Of a stretch of 29,857 nt of DNA, positions 1-5,400 are shown piece by piece. The notes under the pieces were generated by a model that made no database searches, had not been told where the DNA came from, and worked only from the letters and a program-made list of their open reading frames with translations. Both the position numbers and the translations under genes were made by a program. The stretch is from Chrysochromulina parva (lineage: Eukaryota; Haptophyta; Prymnesiales; Chrysochromulinaceae): assembly GCA_002887195.1 (NCBI GenBank), contig PJAB01000316.1:1-29857 (forward strand). Reading direction: 5' to 3'. The first letter of the stretch is position 1; the number at the start of each line of letters is the position of its first letter.

Positions 1-118
1 GCATTTAAGATACATTTTGAGATACATCAGGATACATAAGGGATACATGTATCCTTCAGAATACATGCAGGATACATGCAGGATACATCAAAATACATCA
101 GGATACGTATCCGATAGG
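1..118. repeat. GATACAT-type short interspersed repeat patch
   Basis: About nine copies of a heptamer close to GATACAT (variants AATACAT, GATACGT) occur in this AT-richer patch, often followed by CAGG or GCAGG. The spacing is irregular, so this is a degenerate simple repeat rather than a clean satellite. It is followed by short poly-C runs at 121-129 and 147-152. It could be the tail of an intron of a gene lying outside the window, but no splice site can be assigned. Confidence 0.6.
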
Positions 119-426
119 AACCCCCCCCCAAAAAGGATAGGAAACCCCCCCTAACCCGTCGCACGTCGGTCGTCGCACGGTCACTCTGAGAGGCCGCCGC
201 CCTCACGAAATCTAGTGATGTGCTCTCTGTGACCTTGTCACGAAAGGCAAGATGAAAGGGCCTACAAAGGGTGATCTCCGGGGCCTGTGAAGGCCTTACA
301 ATGTAGTGTCTATAGACGTTACGTTTCGTGAACTACTTTTGAGGTCCGACGCGGCATTCGCGGCAATTTCAGAGTTTTCAGATCGACATCTCTTACGCGT
401 CAGGGCGATCGCCTAGGCTTTAAGCG
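119..426. other. Leader/intergenic stretch before the desaturase
   Basis: No convincing gene is seen here. The stretch holds poly-C tracts and GTCGCACG direct repeats near 157-180, and it should contain the promoter and 5' leader of the desaturase that starts at 427. No clear TATA box was found. A TAA at 421-423, in frame with the ATG at 427, closes the reading frame and fixes the start. Confidence 0.5.
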
Positions 427-1776
427 ATGCTACGCACCCTGCTGTGCATCGCCGCCGCAGCCGGCTCAGCCGGTCTGCTGCGCAGTGGTGCACTCAGCGT
501 TCGGCATCCGCAGCTGCGCGTACACCCGGCGAACTTGCAACTGCCAGTCGTCGAGACCGAGTCAGCCGCGCCGCTCCAGCGGAAGCGCGAGAGGCTCAAC
601 GTTCGCATCGACGACGAGTGGTATGATCTGACCAACTGGCGTGCGGCGCATCCGGCGGGCGCGCACTGGATTGACGCGTACAGGAATTTCGACGCGACCG
701 AGGTCATGTACGGCTTCCACTCGGACAAGGCGATGGGCATGATCAAGCGGCTCCCAAAAAGCAAGGAGCCGCCCACGAACGTGCCGCCGCCGGTCGCGAC
801 ATCGTACGCCTTCCGCGAGTTCCGGCGGAAGCTGGAGGCGGAGGGCTGGTACCGGCCGCACTGGCGCGGCGAGCTGCAGAAGCTTCTACCGTGGGCCGCC
901 TGCCTTGCGGCCGCCAAGGTGTTCTCTCTCCAGGTGGGGCCGCTCGCCTCGCTCGCCACGGTGGTCTGCTATGCGGTGAGCAACACGCTCGCCGGCTGGC
1001 TGTCGCACGACTACGTGCATGGCCGCTCGCCCTTCTCGATGGCGATGCGCGGGTTTGGCGAGCTGATTGGCGGCATGTCCACCACGTGGTGGTCGATGAA
1101 GCACAACATGCACCACGCACTCACGAACGAGATCGGGTACGACGAGGACGTGGCTCTCGAGCCGGCCATCTACCTATGGCAGCCCGACCCGAAGGTCGAC
1201 TCGTGGCTGCGCAAGTACCAGCACCTCTACTGGCCCATCCCGTTCTCCGTCCTCTTCCTCTACTGGCGCTTCGACTCGATCAAGTACGTGATGAAATGGA
1301 AGAAGTGGAACGAGGCTGCGCGGCTCGCGGTCCACTGGGCGGCCTTCTGCGCCTTCCTGCCGGCGAAGGCAGTCTTCCTAGGTGTGTGGCTCTCGGGGCT
1401 GCTCACCGCGACCATCGTGACCGTCACGCACCAGTCCGAGGAGATGTTCATCAACGAGAATCTGCGCAAATATGACTTTTGCGAGGCGCAGTTCCGTTCG
1501 ACGCGCGACGCCATGTGCAGCAACTGGTTCTCCGACATCCTGTGGGGCGGCATGCAATGGCAGCTGGAGCACCACCTGTTCCCGACGATGCCGCGCTACA
1601 AGTACAAGGCGCTCCATCCGCTGCTCAAGGAGTGGGCGCGCGAGCACAAGCTCGAGTTCCGAACGTCGGGCGAGTGGGAGATTCTCGTCCAAAACATCGA
1701 CCAGCTCAAGAAGATGTCGTCGCTGCCTGCCGTGCCCGGCAACCCGAATTCGACGCCGCTCTTCAAGCAAGTCTGA
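427..1776 (+). CDS. Front-end acyl-lipid desaturase with cytochrome b5-like N-terminus
   Basis: This 449-aa membrane di-iron desaturase should introduce a double bond between an existing one and the carboxyl end of a polyunsaturated acyl chain. The three histidine boxes are visible: HDYVH (194-198), HNMHH (226-230) and QWQLEHH (377-383). Glutamine as first residue of the third box is the mark of front-end (delta-4/5/6/8) enzymes. Residues 58-105 resemble a cytochrome b5 domain, with HPAG (75-78) where HPGG is usual and a second candidate haem ligand in FHS (97-99). Hydrophobic segments lie near 153-192 and 303-335. Residues 1-25 are hydrophobic with basic residues and may be a signal or plastid-targeting leader. 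The frame is intronless, and TAA two codons upstream fixes the start. Regioselectivity cannot be read from sequence; a sphingolipid desaturase is less likely but possible. Confidence 0.92.
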   Translation: MLRTLLCIAAAAGSAGLLRSGALSVRHPQLRVHPANLQLPVVETESAAPLQRKRERLNVRIDDEWYDLTNWRAAHPAGAHWIDAYRNFDATEVMYGFHSDKAMGMIKRLPKSKEPPTNVPPPVATSYAFREFRRKLEAEGWYRPHWRGELQKLLPWAACLAAAKVFSLQVGPLASLATVVCYAVSNTLAGWLSHDYVHGRSPFSMAMRGFGELIGGMSTTWWSMKHNMHHALTNEIGYDEDVALEPAIYLWQPDPKVDSWLRKYQHLYWPIPFSVLFLYWRFDSIKYVMKWKKWNEAARLAVHWAAFCAFLPAKAVFLGVWLSGLLTATIVTVTHQSEEMFINENLRKYDFCEAQFRSTRDAMCSNWFSDILWGGMQWQLEHHLFPTMPRYKYKALHPLLKEWAREHKLEFRTSGEWEILVQNIDQLKKMSSLPAVPGNPNSTPLFKQV

Positions 1777-2420
1777 AGCGCGCGCGGCTTTGCCTCGCTC
1801 GCAATCGCGACGCGCAGCATAAGGGACAGCGACGGCACGTGTATGATGAGGACACACTAGATATTTTTGCAAGATATTTTGACGTTGCCTCCAATCCGTA
1901 ACGAACGCGAAGCGCGCGCGCGCCGGGCGGCTCGAGAACTCCCCATGGGCGGTTCGTTGACCCCCCCCACGAACACATTGGGTTCTTGATCGCTACCAAG
2001 AAAAATTAACTGACATTTCTTCTAATTCCTATTTAGGAACGCGATATCATGGACTCTCCTGGGTGCCGAGCCGCCCGTGCCGGGCCGAGCCAGACCGCCC
2101 GCGTGCGATTTTGGTCCGGATTCCACCCTTGCGCGCGTCGTGGAGTCCGTCTCCCGTCCCAGGCCGCGCGAACGCGATCCGCTGCAAGCCTCCCTGCTGC
2201 CACGCGCGCAGCGCGCCCCGAGGCCGAGCGTCCGATAGCGTCCGACTTTCGTGGCCTGAGGTTGGGCAGCACGCGTGGGCCCGGCGCGGACCACGCAGCT
2301 GACTTCTTGAGCGCAGCGAGCGCGCGTCGGCGCAGCTCGCTGCCTCCAAACACCTCGACGGCTCAGTGTTGCTGACCGCCGCGAGTCGACTCCCGTGTGC
2401 TGCAGGAGCTGCGACATCCA
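1777..2420. other. Intergenic region between desaturase and sulfate permease
   Basis: Expected to hold the desaturase 3' UTR and the permease promoter and leader. I see an AT-rich patch near 1860-1900, a GC dinucleotide run near 1913-1924, a C-run near 1960, and a GC-rich stretch from 2050 to 2350. Open frames in that last stretch show no recognisable protein. TGA at 2373-2375, in frame with the permease ATG at 2421, closes the upstream frame. Confidence 0.5.
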
Positions 2421-5400
2421 ATGACGTCGGCACGCGAGATGGACCTGGCAAAGGATCCGGCCGGCACGCTTGCGGGTGACGAGCCCAAGATCCGCGATCG
2501 CGATACTCCCAGCCCCTTGAGCGTCCGTAATCAGTTCAATCCTGCAGTGTACAACCCGCGGTCGGCGAGTGTCATGGACCACCTGCACCTGCCAGGTGAG
2601 TCATTAGCTTGATGACCTCCTTGATGACCTCCTTGATGAGCTCCTTGGTGACCTCCTTGGTGACCTCCTTGGTGACCTCTGGTGACTTCGGCCGTCATGG
2701 ACCACCTGAATTTGCCAGACAAGACGACGAAGAAGAAGATGGCCGAGTATGAGCTGTCGCTGCTCGCCTCCGGCGGTACCCCAGCCCCCGACGCCGTCGC
2801 CAAGCCCGCGCTTGGGATCCCTTTTATGGCAAGGTGGACGCTCGAGAAACTCAAGCCCGAGGGCAACACCCCCCGGCAGAAGCTCTGGAGCGTGCTGGTG
2901 ATGGCCACTGATGACCACTGAGAACCCTCTGATGACCTCCCTCATCAGGTCCGATGACCTCTGATGACCTCTCTGAGGTCCCTCTGATGGTCTCCTGATG
3001 ACTTCTCTGATGACCTCTCTGATGGCCTCCCTCATCAGGTCCGATGGCCACTGACGACCTCTGACGACCTCTGATGACCTCTGATGGCCTCCTGATGGCC
3101 TCCCGATGGCCTCCTGATTAACCGCTGATTTCATCCCTCATCAGGTGTCCTTCTTCCCCTGTCTGCGATGGCTGGTCAAGTACGATGTGAAGAGGCAGCT
3201 CGTCCCTGACATCTGCGCTGGCTTTGCCGTGAGCAGCCGAGGCTCACACAGTCCCCCCGCACTCCCCCCGCACTCTTTTCACTGTGCGCTGTGTCTGTGT
3301 ATGCTACAGGTGAGCTTCCTGATCGTGCCGCAGGTCTGCTGATGCCCACAAATTGCCGCTACTTGCATCGGATTGCCTCTGATTGCGAGCCTCCTCATCG
3401 TGCCACAGGGCCTCTCGTACGCGGGTATCGCTGGGTTGCCCGCCATCCGCGGACTCTACTCAGACTATGCACCTCTCTTCATGTACGTCATATTTGGTAC
3501 GCTCATCGCTGTCACCTGATGACCCCTTGATGGCCTCTTGATGGCCTCCGCCTTCCTCATTAGGTACTTCGAGGCAGCTGCAGATTGGAGCCGTGGCCAT
3601 CGTGTCGCTCCTGACGTTCGACACGATCGCGTCTCAAGTGACTGAGGACCAGGCGAGTCAATAGCTTGATGACCTCCTTGACGACCTCTGATGACCTCCG
3701 TAATGACCTCCGTAATGACCTCCGCGATGACCTCCCAGATGACCGCCCTGATGACCTCCACGATGATCTCCCTTGATGATCTCCTTGATGCCCTCTGATG
3801 ACCTCGACCCTTGCTCATCAGGCAAATTACGACATGCTCAAAAAGCTCGCGGATAGCATGTCAGTCGCAGCGTCCACCAACTCGTCCCTTGCCGGTCTTG
3901 CGAATCAGACGTTGTGGAACTCGCTCGAGGCGCAGTCCGCACTGATCACGAAGCAGGTGACGACTGATGATGCTGATGACCCTCTGATGACCCTCTGATG
4001 ACCCTCTGATGACCCTCTGATGACCCTCTGATGACCCTCTGTTGACACTCTGATTGCCTCCCTTGTCAGGTCGAGATCTCGAGCCTGCTCGCCTTCTACT
4101 GCGGCGTCTTCAGTTTCGTCATCGGGGTGACCAAATTCGGATACATCCTCGAGCTGCTCGCACCTCCCGTTATCTCCGCCTTCTCAGCCTCCGCCGCAAT
4201 CACAATTGGCCTCGGACAGCTACGCTCCTTTTTTGGCTTCAGCCGCGATGTGACCAATGTGAGCACCCTCCACATGATCGTCGGCTCCCTCATCGAGTTC
4301 GCCTCGACGGTCAACGGGTTGGCCTCATGGTGCGAATTTCCCCGATTCTCCCCGATTCACCTCCGCTGATTGCCACTGGATGACATCGGACCTCCGATGA
4401 TTGCCACTGGATGATATCGGACGGCCTCTGATTGCCTCTGATTGCCTCTGATTGCCTCTGATTGCCACTGATTTCTCCTGATTACCCCTGATTGCCAATG
4501 GATGACATCGGATGGCCTCTGATGGGCTCGCAGGACGGCCGTCGTTTGGCTCTGTCTCCTCTTTCTCTTCAAAAAGCTTGGCCGGATGAAGGGGCCCAAG
4601 GTGCGCCGATTGCATGCTAATTTCATGCTATTGCATGCTGATCGCATCCCCACCTAACCCGAAGCTTGGCCGGATGAAGGGGCCCAAGTTGCGCTGATTG
4701 CATGCTGATTGTATCCCTAATTAGGCGTACGGCTTTCCCGTCTTCAAGCCGTTCAAGTTCATCGGCCCGATCCTGGTCTGCATCATCGCCATCTTGGTGA
4801 CGTGGCAGTCGAAGCTCTACTTGAGCCCGGGGTGCGAAATCCGCGGGCATCTTGCTGATTGCGTCCCTCATTGCATGCTGAGAGCACCTCCCTAACTCCC
4901 CAATTGGGCAGATGCGAGCACTACGACCAGGTCACCAACGTCGCAAACATCTTCGTACCGTCGATTGTGAACAACACGAAGGCCTGGAACACGAGCTCCA
5001 AGATCAAGTACGTACTTGATTACCTCTGAGAGATACCACTGATGAGTACCACGAGTACCACTGAGTACCACTGATTAACGCAAAGGCCTGGAACACGAGC
5101 TCCAAGATCAAGTACTAGTACGTACTTGACTACCACTGGCTACCACTGATTACCACTCATTGCGAGCATACGTCCCCGCCCCGCTGGCCGCCGTGGGCTG
5201 TTTCCCTACAGAGTCACTATTTGCCTCTTATTGCATATGACGGCCTCCGTCATCAGGTACGCCGTCAACTTCCAAGGAATCATCACCGGATACTATCCCG
5301 GAAAGGACAACCCGGGCTGCGTCCCGATGCCAAAGAAGATTGACAATCGGAACACCTCGTACGTGCTTTATTTCCATTTACTCCCTCTAATGGCCTCTAA

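Noticed and set aside
2049..2375. Plus-strand open frame upstream of and in frame with the permease
   Set aside because: Ends at TGA 2373-2375 before the permease ATG. Arg/Ala-rich with no homology; probably 5' leader.
2604..3134. Minus-strand open frame with HQRSSEVI-type repeats, and similar ones at 3465-3818, 5417-5921, 6512-6842 and 7198-7608
   Set aside because: These are translations of the intronic decamer arrays read backwards, lying wholly or mainly within introns.
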